Below are positions 44,517-55,802 of a DNA stretch of 64,000 nt, one piece after another. The notes below the pieces were generated by a model. That model did not search any database and was not told the origin of the DNA. It was given only the letters and a program-made list of their open reading frames with translations. The DNA is taken from positions 558,001 through 622,000 of the forward strand of contig WAID01000001.1 in NCBI GenBank assembly GCA_016584495.1, given 5' to 3'. Source of the stretch: Celoporthe dispersa (taxonomy: Eukaryota > Ascomycota > Sordariomycetes > Diaporthales > Cryphonectriaceae). The translations under genes were made by a program, and so were the position numbers. The first letter of the stretch is position 1, and the number at the start of each line of letters is the position of its first letter.

Positions 44517-46788
44517 ATGGCGGATCCAACAATCGAGAGGACAAGTGATAGTCCGGAGCGCGTTCCGTATATCTCGGAGAGGTCTCCGTTGACGAAGCAC
44601 TCCGACTCCGCAGTCTCGTACGGAATCCATTCGCCTTCTTCCAGCAAAAGTGACGACACCAGCGATGGCAGTTCTTTGGGCTCGGGTAATCAGGATGAAG
44701 AGGCACTCGTCGCTTCGCCTACTTCGACGGGGCCAGCCAAGCCTATCTTGAGTATCAAGACTGTACTATGGATTGTCTTGCCCTTGCTCCTAGGTTGGTT
44801 TTCTATCCCACATTAGCTATTTATGCCATTCGTCTAACAAGTCGTGTTTAGCGGTGTTTATCAGCAATGCTGATGCCACAATCGTGATTGCAACCCATGC
44901 AATCATCTCCTCTGAGTTCATGGCACTCGAGTCCTCGAGCTGGCTGTTCACGGGCTTCATGCTTGCTTCTACTGTGACTCAGACAACCTTTGCCCAGCTT
45001 AGTGAGATATATGGACGCAAGCCAGTTATAATGGTGGCTTACTTAATTTTTGCGCTGGGATGGTAAGTGGCTACTGAGCTTGTTTTGGAAGTTCCGAGTA
45101 TCAACTTGCTAATGTGAATGTGTTTTCATAGTCTCATCGTGTAAGTCTCCGTCAAGACTAATACTCAACGTGATTACGCGGTCTTCTGACGAAAGTTATT
45201 TCAAAGCGGCGTTGCTGGCTCGATGGCGACAGCAATCATAGGCAGGGTCCTCTCAGGATCTGTCAGTGCTGGGACCAGCGTCCTGGTCTCTCTAGTCATC
45301 ACAGACATCCTCCCGATGCGAGAGGTTGCGGCCTGGAGGTCATATGTTAGTGTCATTGGAGTAATAGGACGATGCGTCGGTGGGCCTCTGGGCGGATGGC
45401 TCGCCGATGTTATCGGCTGGCGCTGGTAAGAACCCAAAGTCTTCTTGTCTAGAATCTCATATCGCACCTGACAATATGAGCGTTGCAGCCCTGACTGTCA
45501 CTAGGTCATTCATTGCACAGGCACCGTTGTTCCTAATAGCAATCATCCTAGCCTGGATTTCCTTGCCGAATGCTCATCCGAGCCAGCGGGTTGGCGAGTC
45601 CAAGTCTGGCAACCTTCGAAGAGTGGACTTTCTGGGCTCTTTCCTACTCGTAGCCTTCCTCGTTCTCCTGCTGCTTCCTCTGGAGCTCGGAGGGAGCAAG
45701 CTTGAGTGGACAGATCCGATGATATCCATCTCTTTCGCTGGCGCCGCGGTCGCATTCGGCCTCTTCATTCTGGCTGAAAAGTCTCGAGCTGTCAATCCGC
45801 TTCTGCCTCTCGATATGTTTTACAACCGACACACAGTCGCATCATTTATCATAATGGCCCTGCAGTGCGCAGCGCAGCTTGGAGTAAGGCTTCCTCACAG
45901 GGAGCGTCGCTGTCATTGCCCGATTGACTGACCTTCTTGTTATTAGATGATGTTCTCTGTCCCGCTGTACTTTCAGGTAACGCAGATGATGAGTAATACT
46001 TCGGCTGGTACTCGCCTGCTTCCAGCAGTTATTGGCAATGCCATTGGCGGCATCATGACTGGATACTTGATACGAAAGTAAGTCGTCTTGATTAAGTCTA
46101 CCCAGAGGTAGGGCCGCGCACTAATAGGTTTCCCAACTCACCTAGCACTGGAAGGTATAGGTGGCTGGTCTCCCTGGCCTCCCCTCATGGCGGCCTGTTC
46201 TTATACTCTACTCATACTGAGATGGCACGGCAATACAAGTTGGTGGGAGACGATGTATATTTTCCCAGGGTAAGTGCCTGCGTAATTGAGCACCTCAAAG
46301 GCCGTATATGCTCTAATCACTCGGATCACGCAGTGGTTTTGCCATAGGGATAGCCTACAGCGCTGTGTTCATTGCCGTACAAGTCTCCGTGGATAAGGCG
46401 CATGTCGCACCGGCCGTCTCAACGCTTTACTTGTTCAATGGATTGGGGTGTGTGCTGGGTCTGGCGGCTGCCAGTGCTGCAACCCAAGCTGGCCTGAGAG
46501 CAACCCTGGAAGGCCGCCTGTTGCAGATGCATCTTGATGCTGATCTGCGGAGCGAGGTGAGTCCTCCCCATTAATGCCAGGAACAAAGCCTCTTCTTTCT
46601 AACTCTCCCCACAGATCATCGAAAAAGCTGTTGCGAGTATCGAATATGTGTACGAGGCCAAGGGAGACATCGCGAGTGCCATCGTTGCGTCCTATGTCGA
46701 TGGGTTGTGGTACAGCCACTTCGTATCATTACTGGCATCCTTAACAGCTTTTGTGTTGTCAGCCTTGCTGCGGGAGTACGAGATGTAA
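44517..46788 (+). CDS. MFS multidrug-type exporter, DHA2/14-TM (one frame break)
   Basis: Proton-antiport drug/toxicant efflux family; vacuolar or plasma membrane. Nine exons: 44517-44793, 44852-45062, 45132-45140 (9 nt), 45207-45425, 45505-45883, 45947-46077, 46146-46269, 46334-46556, 46615-46788. After an 80-residue Ser-rich cytosolic N-terminus comes VFISNADATIVIATHAI, then SEIYGRKPV (motif A) and GRVLSGSVSAGTSVL, WRSYVSVIGVIGRCVGGPLGGW (motif C-like). One extra C in the C4 run at 46181-46184 of exon 7 breaks the frame; without it LMAACSYTLLILRWHGNTSW follows GRYRWLVSLAS, and the exon sum is 1746 nt, 581 residues. Substrate unknown. Confidence 0.88.
45132..45140 (+). other. Nine-nucleotide microexon of the MFS exporter
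   Basis: TCTCATCGT between introns 45063-45131 (ends TTCATAG, branch-like GCTAAT) and 45141-45206 (GTAAGT donor, branch-like ACTAAT). It encodes three residues in ALG-CLIV-GVAG. Its length is a multiple of three, so skipping it also keeps frame; the included form matches the usual transmembrane sequence (GCIIVG-like) better. Confidence 0.7.
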
Positions 46789-47160
46789 GAGATGCTAGAT
46801 GTTGAAGGCATGTTTGTACCTTGTGTACTCTGTGCAATACGCATGAGATTAAGTTATTGATCCTCATTAGGCTTAGGTTTTCCTAAACATCCAAACAAAG
46901 GCATTGTTCTTTTTCATCTTACAGCGAGAACAGTTGTTACAAGTCTGTCTTTTTTATCATGGGATAGAAGAATGTAGAGATGTATAATGGTCAAGGACTA
47001 TCTACAAACGCCTGTAATCCCTAAAGGAATAGTACTTCGACATGAATAATCCTTGAAAAGCAGGTAAGCCACACATCTTCAACAGCAATGCACAGCAGAG
47101 TAGCCGGCGATCATTCCATGAAATCGTTGACTTCTCATTCGATTAAAAAGAAATAGTAGC
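46789..47160. other. Convergent 3' flanks
   Basis: 370 nt of AT-rich sequence between the exporter and the small secreted protein gene, probably their 3' UTRs. No gene seen. Confidence 0.5.
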
Positions 47161-47649
47161 TTAGTTGCCCGCGGAGTTGACGTCGATACCAGCACCTGTC
47201 AAGACAGCGATCTCATTCTGATCGCCAGAGTCCTTGATCGTCTGAACGGCACTGTCAAACGCCTGACCCGACGACGCGGCACCGGCTAGAGGGACTCCAT
47301 GTCAGTACACCGAAAACCTTACGAGTGATCTGAGACATGATAGAGAGGATGCAACATACCATCGCCGTTGTCGTTGAGGGAGGATAGCGGCCTCGGCCTC
47401 ATCGGCAGCCTTGACACCCTGCAACACAACATGTCAGTCACAAGTCCATAGCTCTTGGGGAGTGTACCCAGCGGTGAATCATACAGTCGAGCCGTCGTTG
47501 GCAGCAACGTTCACGTTGCTGTCGGCCTTGTTGCTGGCCGCAGTGCTGGCATCAGAAGCATCCTGCGAGGCGCTCAGCTGGCCAGTGCCCGCCGGGGCGC
47601 CAACAGCAAGGCCGACCAGAAGAACGATGGTAGCGAGGGTGAACTTCAT
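47161..47649 (-). CDS. Small secreted protein, effector-like (one frame break)
   Basis: Three exons, 47649-47485, 47418-47360 and 47285-47161. The protein starts MKFTLATIVLLVGLAVGAPA, a clear signal peptide with likely cleavage after about residue 17. The mature part is short, Ala/Ser/Asp-rich and without cysteine (for example SQDASDASTAASNKADSN), ending IAVLTGAGIDVNSAGN. One extra base near 47378-47384 in exon 2 separates GVKAADEAEAA from SLNDNGDG; removing it gives 348 nt and 115 residues. No family recognised. Small secreted proteins of this kind may act at the cell surface or in host contact, which is only an inference. The start codon lies in an AT-richer context than its neighbours. Confidence 0.75.
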
Positions 47650-49564
47650 TTTGATTATGGGTATAAGAGTTGTCTCCGGGACAAAAAGCGTAGTTGAAAG
47701 TGAATGTGATGAGCACAGCTGTATGGTGGGCTTCTGTTAGTATTATGTGCATGTGTCGAACGGAGGAGATGGTCAAAGGAGAAGCGGGCAGGCTGGGTGC
47801 GCTTGTCTCACCTCTGTACAGTAATGAACGAATTGAATTTGGTTGGGTTGAATGTGAAGGCTAAAAGCCAAGACCAGAGGGAAGATCATGTCTTCCTTTA
47901 AGTATGTACGTGGCTGCGCTCGAGCTGAGGTCTCATTGCTTGTCTTCGTGTGTGGCCAACACGGATCGTCTTGCCGCCCTTGTGTGATCGACCCTGCGCA
48001 GATCAATCAGCCCCATGGAGGTGTGTAAGCGGCTGCGGCCGGTAGAAAAAGCTAGATCGTAAGGTGCCATCGATCATGCTTGGGTCAGAGCCAGGTTTGA
48101 AAGTCAGAACGGGATCCGGCTCAGACAATGCTGCTGCGATGCATGGCCTCTACTCAATGCGCAAACCCACGGATTTCTTTTGTACAGTGAGTGAATGGAT
48201 ATGTTGCCAAGCACCTAAGCAAGGCCAAGACAAACAACACTGTAATCCTGGTGTTCATCCTAAGTCGCCTGTCGAGCTATCTCAGAATGTTCCTGTCTCC
48301 TCTCAAAATCCCCACACAATTTGGACGAATTCCCCTGTGAGGGTCGAGGACCTCGTGAATTCCAGATGAGAACAATGGGGGGCTTCGGGTTTCGGCTAAT
48401 GGCACTTCAGCGCTGCCACGTTTGATCTGCGGCGTCAGGACGACTGAGCCAGTTATGCGGCGGCAACATCGTCTCGAACATAACAAGGGGTGCGCTAAAG
48501 TTACAGGGCTCTGTTTGAGCCGCCAACGGATTGCTGCACTTGGCGTGGCCACTCTTGGACCCTGGTCCAAGGATCTCATCCGGCATCCGACTGGTGGCTT
48601 GAGGCTGGTAGGTGGCATGTTTGCCTGGGGCACTCGAGGCAGTTTTCCAGCTCCCCTTCTTACTCTATCGCCTCGACTACGCTAGATGGGGCACGAGACA
48701 GCTGTCTATAATGGAGCTCAAATCATATCTTCTGGATGTACCCCAGACGGAGTGTTCCCAAGGTAGCCCAGCATGTCCATCGGTCATCTAGAATACCCGC
48801 CCTGCATGGGTTTTTCATGGTTTTCCAAGGCTTGTTATACATCAACTGAAAACATCCTACCACTACCTAACAATTTTACAGGCTTTACAAATCTCAGCCT
48901 ATCAACGATACCAATTTCTATTCTGCTCAGCTCGACTATACTGAAAAAGGACCCCGGACTCCGTGATCCATCACTCCTAACTCACTCAATCATACCGCAC
49001 ATTGACTGCCTCAGCCCAGATCCTAAAAAATTGTTCCAGAGATTGGCAAAATCTTCTAGTCGGAATACAGGAATGAAGCACGACAATTGCTTAGACACTC
49101 TCATACCCTGCAAGCCGTCTGTGCTAGAAATTGTTTAGCAATTACCGCCACAAGTACCCTCAGGCATGATTCACCATGATTATCGCCTCTAATTACTCGT
49201 TTATCACTTGAGGAGGCAGCCCGCCCTAGATGTTTATCTTAAATGGTTTTCAGATTATTGTAGTGTCCACACTGTCCTAGCAGTCGTTCATCGATCTAGA
49301 GAGGAGAAACCTGTGCATGCTCAAGTGATTAGGACTCTATCAGCGCCTGTCCATACATGGATCAAAATTTTGAAAGCTCAAGTGGGCTTCGCGCAACATC
49401 CATGCCAGTGGATACTAATATTACATATCAAACTATCTACAGGACACACTACGTGTCGCCCGGGGTATCTTGTAGCTCAAACAATAAAACTAATTACCTC
49501 GCTGCGCCAGGGCGACATCTATGTGGCCAACCCAGTCCAGACTGTGTCCATTATAACCATAGTG
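47650..49564. other. 1.9-kb intergenic region
   Basis: AT-rich in its right half (about 48770-49250). It contains no supported gene. A 121-codon frame at 48773-49138 has no family features. No repeat shared with the rest of the window noticed. Confidence 0.4.
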
Positions 49565-51174
49565 CTAGGGGACATCCTGAGCCTCCAGCTGCCCTTCGGT
49601 CGTTGTGACGGTGACCTGACGCTTCACCTCGATACCCGACAGCGATTTATTCGTCTTATGTGCTTGCGAGCAGGATGCCCGGCTGCCGCCAACGACATGC
49701 GCAGTCACACCCATCCCGGTCAAGCCCAAGCCCGGAAGCCCTTGCGCCGTAGCATCTTGCTTGTTCTTTGGTGGCAGATCCTGTAGCTGGAGGCTGTCAA
49801 CCCCAGAGCCGCTCATAGACGAGCTTGTCTGGCTCCGCCTCATGCCACCCACGTACGCAAGGCTCGGGGGCATCGGGTCACTCATGGCGATCTCGACCTC
49901 GTCGTCCGTCAGTTTGCTGTAATTCTTATTCAACGTCGAGAGAGTGTGAAGGCTGTTGTGCGTGCTGCGTGCAGCTTTGGGGTCGATCGCATTGCCAGAC
50001 GTGCCGTTAGCATAGCCACCTTGTCTGGCACGCCGGCTCGTGGTGCCCGTCATCCACGACGGCTTGATCTTTGATATCAACGGTCGGAGCGTCGGTAGGC
50101 ATGCGCACGTAATACCGCAGGTCAGCTCGGCGACGGACCAGCACGACGTAGGGACGTTGTCGAAGGTGAAATCGGAACCTTGCTTGAGGTATGCTAGACG
50201 GATAAGAGAAATGGCGCAGGTACTAAAGTCAAGGAGGCAGTGTCAGCATTCGGGCTGTGGTGTAGAGTTCCAGCGGCTGGCGGCCCGAGCTGGTAAAAAG
50301 CCCTGAGCCGCAGAAGGATCCCGGTTGTCGCGGATACGTACAAGAATCCAAGGCTGAAGATGCCCAAGAGAAAGTACTTTTGCTTCTTGTGTAGATGTAG
50401 CTTCCGCAGCACCGGTAGTGGCATTATGAAGATGGCAAGATCTGTAATTATGTTGCCGACCGCGTTGATATACCAGGTCGGTTGGTCAGGTATGCAGTGG
50501 CCTGGCAGATCCGTCTCCCAAAACTTCTGTATTGGGGTGCAAAAAAAGATCGCGACAAGTAGCTGTGATAGCGCCCACATCATTATGAAAGTCCCGAGTG
50601 CCCATATGATTCTCTTCATCTTGTGGACGGACAGCACTCGGTAGTACTGAATTATGAAGGTGAGTTTGACGAAACACAGGGTGAAGTTATAGAGGACGAT
50701 CGTGAAATAGAAATTCTGCCGGGTAATTAGCTTCTCTTGGGCCAAACGAAACGCCCGAGGCCATCTTCACAAAGACCAACTCACTCTGAGGTACGCTAGG
50801 ATCAAGGACTGATTGAGTGTTGCCGTATGCCTGCCAAGGCCGTTGGGAACAGCTGGGTCAAGTCAGTTCTGTGTCCCACAGACTTCTTGACGATGGCGTC
50901 TGAAAGAACCTACACGACAGGACGGCCCCGCCGTCTATTATAGCACCGAACTGGGTCCATTGTAAGTAAGTTGGATATTGATGCAGCCCTTCCGATGGCA
51001 TTGAAGTCAACCTACCAATGTTATGATCACGCAGTAGTCATCCCAACCGAGCTGCTTGATTAAAGCATATCTCGTGTATATCCGGAGACAGACGACGATG
51101 GACGCCAATGACAGGAGCAGGATAATGACAAGAAAAGCAATCCAGGCATCATTCTCGGTCGAAGTCGAAGCCAT
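49565..51174 (-). CDS. PTH11-type seven-transmembrane receptor (fungal rhodopsin-like domain)
   Basis: Orphan GPCR-like membrane protein; relatives of Magnaporthe PTH11 sense host surface and nutrient cues. Exons are 51174-51016, 50950-50914 (37 nt), 50852-50785, 50733-50342 and 50222-49565; the fourth acceptor is the least certain. Total 437 residues. It lacks an N-terminal CFEM domain. Seven hydrophobic segments start at AFLVIILLLSLASIVVCL. Family features: RIYTRYALIKQLGWDDYCVI, NFTLCFVKLTFIIQYYRVL, CTPIQKFWE, DQPTWYINAVGNIITDLAIFIMPLPVL, DFTFDNVPTSCWSVAELTCG and CLPTLRPL. The cytosolic tail (about 150 residues) is Ser/Gly-rich. Intact frame. Confidence 0.88.
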
Positions 51175-54100
51175 GGTGAAGTAGGTGAGACCAGCCTGAC
51201 CTTGCAGGACTGAGCCAGGAGGAGATTTCCTTGGGACAGCAGGAGTAGGGATTCAAGTTGAATTTATTCAGAGGACAGGAAGAAAGTGAGTGTACAATGT
51301 CGACGAGACGAGAGATTTGTAAATTGAGAAGGAAGTGCTCTGACTCGGAGACCTACACGTGAGACGAGCGCCTCCGAAGTTGCTATATCGCCGAGCCCTG
51401 GTCTTTCTTGGTACTGGCTGCTGTGGAGTACTGTGCATGACATGTGTACTTACTGAAGAGGAAGCAGATATTTGGTAGAAATGCAACGCTCTCAAGTTGC
51501 TGGCCATGTCAAGCCTGTAGAAAAGGGGGCCGGCCGAGTTCCCCGCGTGGCCAGGCGCAGTGGTTGGTCGACCTTGTCTACAATTTGAAGAACGTGGCAG
51601 CCCTCGCCTGCCTTCTTCAACTCTCAAAGGAAATTACATCGTCGAACGTGGCTGAAATGCACCGAGAGTGGTCTGCATCGAACGAGTGGTAGCGTGTAGT
51701 TACATGGCTGTCAATATGCACGACACAAGGCCATGGCGTGTGGGAGATCTTGACTGGTTAGAACATGTCTCGATCCCATGTCCTAGTCCGCTGTACCTAT
51801 ACATAGGCTATCCCACAGACAGCAGCAGGGAAGATTGCGACAAAGTCTGGTCGTGTACTTTGGGGATACGCGTCCGATAGGTGAGAGGCATGTCGAGAGG
51901 GGGATATCCATGGATGTCTGCAAGGGGCCTGTGCGAAGGAGCCTGGGGTGTAGATATGCCCGTCATCAACTTCAAACCAGTAGGGGGCATGAATCGGCGG
52001 CTACTACCATTACTGCGGTCCACAGCAGCGCTCTCTTCCGCCGGGGGGGGGATGTGTGGAAGAGGGGCAAAATCGCCACCGTATGTTTGCTCCGAGCTGT
52101 GCAATATTGACACCAGATGCGCCAGACCAGCAAGCAATACAGAGAGTCTTTTTGAAATCAGAATCAAATATCGAAGGGGATAGTCGTATCTTGGTTCCAA
52201 TACGAGAAAGAACGCCATGCCAATGACTCTGTAAGCCTCTAGACTTGAACACTACAGTGAAAGAAGGCAAAAGATCCGGTCTCACATCTCTGTGCGCCGC
52301 GCCGATGGGTCCCACACGAGATAATAAACAGCGGGGCAACTTCTAGAAAGCAGAGTGATCTCCACCATCGCCCGTGGGTGAGGAATCATTAGTCGAATAA
52401 TTGCGAGGTGAACATCTCGAAAACCTCAAGTACGGCTCAGGTACTGGTGATGACACTCTTTTAGTCGCTTCACCTCAAGGGCTGGACACTCTGCGACATC
52501 ATATGAGCAGGCTTCAGCCAAGACGAGGCCAGAGAAGATTCGACTGAGGCATCGCCTCTGAGAGAGGAGTACTATGGACGGCTTGATAGATTAGCACCTG
52601 CTCGTCCAGGTGGACGCAGTGGAGATGGCGGGCTCATCTCGCCGGGATCTAAACCTTAATTTGTGGCTCGGAGATCTGTGAGATTTACTCTCCTCCGACC
52701 TTCTCGGCCGCAGCAATGTTTGAACAGAGCAGTCGATGGGTATCGTGTGGGCGGGTTCCGTGATTCTGCCTCGCAAACTTTGAACACCGGGTCGTCATCT
52801 CGTCTCATACCAGGCAACATATATTGAAGGGGGGTCGGTATCGTGTTTTTACATAATAGCCATCACTCTTCGTAATCCTGCGGACATTGATATGTCCCAG
52901 GTGTTGTGTTGAGGAAACACGATTTCTGCACCCCTCCGGTAAGGTCTAGCCATTTCTGTGATATTTCCCTCCTCCTCTTCCTCCTTCTTTAGCTGCCATC
53001 GTGTGGGCGAAGTCTTCGAAGAGAAGAAGAAGAAACAAAGATCATCACTTTGCAACATATTCCGGGTGATCGGCAGCGGAGGCGCTCTGATGACGTCTTG
53101 CTCGATGATAATCGAGTGAGTCGACTGCAGGGGGATCACGCAACAGAGCCAAATGACTCGCGATGCAACTACATTTGTTACAACTTATCCGTAGTAGCCG
53201 AATCTGCCAATGGTGAGGCTCAACCGACGAGACCATACTCTTCATCGGGCGAAAATCCCCGCGCGCGTCTGCCCAGGCGGTCTGTCTTTTCATGCGGGAC
53301 CAGGCACTTAAGCTGCAATAAGACAGCGACAACCTGAAGAGGTTCATACTGTAGTAGCTGTACCTAGACGCACCAGCTTTCTCCCCAGAGGAAATCATGT
53401 CACCTGGCAGATGCACGCCATGACACGTTCTCAAGGAGGCGCAGCCCTGGTAGGCCTGCCAATGCAACTCTCCGGCAGCACTGCGACCCCCCCTCCCGGC
53501 CCCCCACCCACACACGCCACCAGTAGTACATAGTAAAAATCGCAGCGCATGCCTGATTTAACAGTAACACGCCGTGGTAAACTGGTTGCTCACGTCTGAG
53601 ATGAGGTAGGTCTTCAAGGACTCCCCCCCAAAAAAAACCAAAAAAAAAACCTCTCTCTAAAGCTCATGCGAACTTCCAAGGCGCTCCAGAGAGATGGGCG
53701 AGACGAGCTTAAATGTGTAACCACGCGGTCTGGCTATCCATGTTATCGGAGAATTAGGCCATAGGGGTTATAAGGTTGTATTTTGTCATGCTTTGGGATC
53801 AAAGAATTCCTGAACTCATCACCGTCAACTCCTCCCTAAGCACTGACATCCCCCATAGACTAGCCTCAAGACATGCCAAATGTAGAGACCGATACAGGTG
53901 TCAAGCTGTCATGAACTCTGTTGTACTTCACCAATCATGCTGGGATGATCATCACGTACTACTAGCTTCACCAAGTATGTACCATAGTAAGCTTTGGGAG
54001 TGTGCTGATCGACGGCTGGGATCCACGATAGAGTTGTAGCCCCGGCTGGGACCCAGAACGAGATGATCATCATGGCCAAAGTCTGAATGATGGCCTGACT

Positions 54101-54693
54101 ATGATTAGGTCCCACAGAGAAGGAATTGATATAAACAAATCTGTAATAATTGCCCCAAAGCCCAATCCAAGAAGACACCCAAGAGCCTACGAAGACCCGA
54201 TATGGCGCCTCGAGGGAGTTATGCTTGTCGAAGCCCACCCCCAAGACCTATGAGATTCTCCCACCTGATGGTCTCTATTATGTACTCTACAGATGCAAAA
54301 TATGTGAAATCTGTATTTGGTGCTTTGAATAATTTTTTAAAAGAAAGAGAGAGAGAAAAAAAAAGAGCCCTATGAATTACAAGCCTTTCTTGTTTCAAGG
54401 TAAAAATCCAGCAGTACCGTGTCAGTACTCGGTAGCAAGCAAGGCAGCACAGGGTCAGGGCAGAGAGCAGTGCAACAGGGATTATGGCTCGAAACCGAGG
54501 CTGATGCTCGTCATCACGAAGACTCTCATTCGCTACAGAAATTCTCCCCCAGATCAATGATGCACTACACACAAACGTCAGCTGTCGCCCCCCCCCCCGG
54601 TGACATTTTCTATTCGATCCAAGCTTCAGCTAAAACCACTCCCAATTATCTTGCTCGTCCCTTCCGTCTTCTCTTCGCCAACTGACAGCCACA
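51175..54693. other. 3.5-kb intergenic region, right part of the accessory island
   Basis: The longest gene-free stretch. It is AT-rich in places with runs of C and A at 53623-53650. Only short frames occur; one at 53909-54244 (-, 111 codons) has protein-like composition but no supporting feature and could be a decayed gene. The last 100 nt precede the myristoylated-protein gene. No RNA gene seen. Confidence 0.4.
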
Positions 54694-55502
54694 ATGGGAT
54701 CTGGCGCATCCAAATCAGCTGCCCGGAGCAGCGTCCGCAGGTTCCCCAGCCGAGCTCCCGGGTCAGCATTGCCACCACAACCTCCACCCAGCGCCCCTGC
54801 CAGAGCAGCGGCACAGAAGATGGCTGCAGAGAGGGCAGCTGCAGAGAGGATCAAGGCAGAGAGGGCAGCAGATCAGAGGGCAGCTGCTGTTTCGGAACAG
54901 CTCTCATGGAGCGAGAGAGGCGCGCCGGCGGCGGGTTTCTCCAAGGACGACTGTGGGTTCCCAGGGCCATCCTCCCCCCTCCCAACAAGACAAAAAAAAA
55001 CAGCCCAGGCAGGGTGCCCGGAGAGATTGACTGACTCTTGTTCTGACGCAGCAATACGCGAAAACGGTTCCGACCCCCAGACGCTCCCTCCAGACGCCAC
55101 GATCCGACCAGACCTTGCAGAACGCCTGCGAGAGATAGGCGTGGTCCAGCCAAACCCGACCTACTCCCCTTCCTCCAAAGCATCACTAGTGTCATCGCCC
55201 CTACAAGAGACGCAACACAGCGGGCCTATATTCCCTTCGGCATCCAACAACGCGGTGCTGTCCGCCCTCGAGGCCAGGAGAAGACTTGCGGAGGAGGCCG
55301 AGGAGGAGTTTGAGAGCCTAGGCCGGTCAGGCGGTCAGGGCAGGAGGTTCCTCTATGCCGGCATGATCCGCGATGTCCTGGTCATGAAGGGGAGGGGCGC
55401 CAGCGACGAAGAGGTTGAGCACAGGCTCAACCTAAGGAAAGGGTGGTCAGTCGGCTGGGGCCGAGGGGGCTCTACCGGCCAGCCGGAGGGGCCGTCCCCT
55501 GA
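54694..55502 (+). CDS. Putative N-myristoylated protein, conserved but uncharacterised (one frame break)
   Basis: Exons 54694-54952 and 55052-55502, with a 99-nt intron (GTGGGT donor, GCAG acceptor). The N-terminus MGSGASKSAARSSVRRFPSR fits the N-myristoylation consensus (Gly2, Ser6) followed by basic residues for membrane attachment. An Ala/Glu/Arg helix (about residues 40-70) follows, then FSKDDSIRENGSDP across the splice, and VVQPNPTYSPSS. An LEARRRLAEEAEEEFESLGR helix leads to RRFLYAGMIRDVLVMKGRGA and a last helix-turn-helix-like segment. One base is missing at 55432-55434; restored, it ends ERVVSRLGPRGLYRP and stops at 55502 (236 residues). The uncorrected frame runs on to 55686 with unlikely sequence. 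Family function unknown to me; membrane location is inferred. Confidence 0.65.
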
Positions 55503-55802
55503 GCGTGCCTGGGAAGACTGTCCACCGGGGCTTCGATATCGGCATATGATCTCAGGAAAGGTCCGAACGCCGCCGACGGAAACCGGCCACTGGCTGCTGT
55601 GGAGGTCACGGCAGCAAGATCCGACTCTTGAGACCTGGTCTTCACTACCACTACCGGCATTTAAGATCATCTACATTATTTCTTGATTGTTGCTTTCCAG
55701 AAGCCGAAGTGGATTTGAAAAATGCCTACACGACCCTATCAAAGCTGAGCTAGTCCGCGCCTCGCCAAGGGGACGAAAAAGTTCAGGACCGGGCAACACA
55801 GT
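55503..55802. other. Convergent 3' flanks
   Basis: 300 nt between two converging genes. No gene once the upstream frame is corrected; the remaining open frame is read-through. Confidence 0.5.

Noticed and set aside
7133..46184. Programmed frameshifting at A5 sites (7133, 30366, 42016)
   Set aside because: The three runs share no slippery heptamer, stop codon or downstream structure I can recognise, and other breaks occur at C runs and in the opposite direction. Sequencing error is simpler.
53909..54244. 111-codon hydrophobic frame on the - strand
   Set aside because: Protein-like composition but no motif, start context or intron evidence; at best a decayed remnant.
34047..54693. Secondary-metabolite biosynthetic cluster
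   Set aside because: No backbone enzyme (PKS, NRPS, terpene synthase, DMATS), no P450 and no pathway transcription factor in the stretch.
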